This document shows positions 63,175 to 64,000 of a DNA stretch of 64,000 nucleotides, piece after piece (position 1 is the first letter of the stretch; each line of letters begins with the position of its first letter). The DNA comes from Ktedonosporobacter rubrisoli. GTDB taxonomy: Bacteria > Chloroflexota > Ktedonobacteria > Ktedonobacterales > Ktedonobacteraceae. The notes below the pieces were generated by a model that was not told the origin of the DNA, made no database searches, and was given only the letters and a program-made list of their open reading frames with translations. Made by a program: the position numbers and the translations under genes. The DNA lies in the NCBI RefSeq assembly GCF_004208415.1, contig NZ_CP035758.1, positions 1,116,001 through 1,180,000 of the forward strand, given 5' to 3'.

Positions 63175-64000
63175 ATGACCCTTCGCAACCATCTCCCAAC
63201 CGCCGTTATCATTGAACATCTGAAAGCCGCCGTTCCCTCTCTCATGAAAGACGCACATGTTCCAGGTCTGAGTCTCTCTTTGATCCGCGATGCACAGATT
63301 GTCTGGAGTGGTGCATGGGGTGTCAAACAGGCCGAGACGGAAGAGCCTGTGACGATCCACACCATTTTTCAGGCGGCTTCCTTGAGCAAACCATTGTTCG
63401 CCTATGCTGTGCTCTCGCTGGTGCAACGAGGAAGCATCGAGCTTGATCGTCCTGTGACATGCTATCTTCCGACTGCTTTTGTTCCTAATGACCCTCTGCT
63501 GGAGCGCATTACGGTGCGCATGGTGCTCTCGCATCTGACTGGTTGGCCCAACTGGCGTGAGGATGGGCAGCCGTTAGTGCGTCTTCGAGCCCCAGGAGAA
63601 CATTTTGGCTACTCTGGCGAAGGGTTTGGCTATCTCCAGCAAGCAGTAGAATGCGTGACAGGCCAACCTCTGGAGACCTTTATGCAACAGAGCGTCTTCG
63701 CTCGGCTCGGGATGTCGCACAGTAGCTATCTGTGGGGGAGTGGTGAGGATGCTGAGAGCGCTACCGGGCATGATCATCTGGGGAAACCATTACCCTCCTT
63801 TACGATGGATTTGCCTCATGCGGCGGCAAGCTTGCAAACAACGCCATCAGATTACGCTCGTTTTCTATGTGCGCTGCTTGAGCCCAGCGCCGCCCCAGGC
63901 ACGCTGTCCCTGGCTTGGAGAGAAGAGATGCTTCGCCCACAAGTCCAGCTAGAGGCTGAGGTAGCATGGGGATTGGGCTGGGGACTTCAAAACACAAAAG
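63175..64000 (+). CDS. Serine hydrolase (class C beta-lactamase-like), partial at window end
   Basis: Starts at ATG 63175 with GGAGGAG upstream and stays open to the window end. The first 275 residues include MKDAHVPGLSLSLIRD, the catalytic S-x-x-K (AASLSKPLFAY) near residue 68 and Y-x-x-G (GYSGEGFGYLQQA). The fold is that of penicillin-binding/beta-lactamase family enzymes that often act as esterases. No signal peptide is seen. The third motif and end are outside the window. Confidence 0.8.
   Translation, partial: MTLRNHLPTAVIIEHLKAAVPSLMKDAHVPGLSLSLIRDAQIVWSGAWGVKQAETEEPVTIHTIFQAASLSKPLFAYAVLSLVQRGSIELDRPVTCYLPTAFVPNDPLLERITVRMVLSHLTGWPNWREDGQPLVRLRAPGEHFGYSGEGFGYLQQAVECVTGQPLETFMQQSVFARLGMSHSSYLWGSGEDAESATGHDHLGKPLPSFTMDLPHAAASLQTTPSDYARFLCALLEPSAAPGTLSLAWREEMLRPQVQLEAEVAWGLGWGLQNTK

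Overview
The window looks like chromosomal accessory DNA of a large-genome, gene-rich bacterium, probably a member of the Ktedonobacteria (Chloroflexota). This is inferred from a class I lanthipeptide locus with a full-length LanB, many one-component regulators (TetR, MarR, PadR, AraC), several F420/flavin enzymes, an ECF41-type sigma factor, a Ser/Thr kinase with an extracellular propeller, and IS remnants. No rRNA, tRNA or CRISPR array was seen, so the taxonomic call rests on gene content only.

Layout. 1-4.1 kb: tandem XRE-type small regulators, three coupled small unknown genes, a bulb-type lectin, a PPOX-like flavoprotein and two tandem MazG-like genes. 4.4-10 kb: a DinB/TPR protein, then a TetR plus FAD-monooxygenase operon divergent from an alpha/beta hydrolase plus quinone-oxidoreductase operon, with strong palindromic operators between them. 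10.2-18.5 kb: a class I lanthipeptide locus (lanA-lanC-lanB, minus strand) followed by a duplicated, decayed copy whose lanC is cut by an IS1-like transposase. 18.6-31.4 kb: VOC and AraC, TetR, PadR with a membrane protein, a methyltransferase and hydrolase, an FAD monooxygenase, an orphan molybdopterin oxidoreductase, and a TetR convergent with a SnoaL-like protein. 31.8-42.8 kb: purine permease, RHH-like protein, SRPBCC protein, MarR with an MFS exporter, two more MFS exporters, a frameshifted quinone oxidoreductase, an LLM F420 enzyme and ECF41 sigma. 43-45 kb: an IS5-family element with a frameshifted transposase and an unexplained hairpin-rich inverted-repeat element. 45-64 kb: GNAT, DUF4383, TetR, a peptide-binding lipoprotein, the propeller kinase, an Lnt-like acyltransferase, MarR, two FAD monooxygenases, an F420 protein, TetR with SDR, an S51 peptidase, an ISL3 remnant and the start of a serine hydrolase.

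The most notable part is the lanthipeptide locus. The intact precursor encodes two complete leader-core units in one polypeptide, repeated with an exact 50-residue period, each with an FELD leader motif and a Cys-rich core. The duplicated copy has a frameshift between its two units and a different core. A hairpin between lanA and lanC is kept in both copies, as is a roughly 600 bp upstream region. The second theme is drug or aromatic-compound handling: four FAD monooxygenases, three MFS exporters and many local regulators with visible palindromic operators. One operator (ACCGAACGTTCGGT) occurs both at a TetR gene (47.4 kb) and at the Lnt-like gene (54.9 kb), suggesting a small dispersed regulon.
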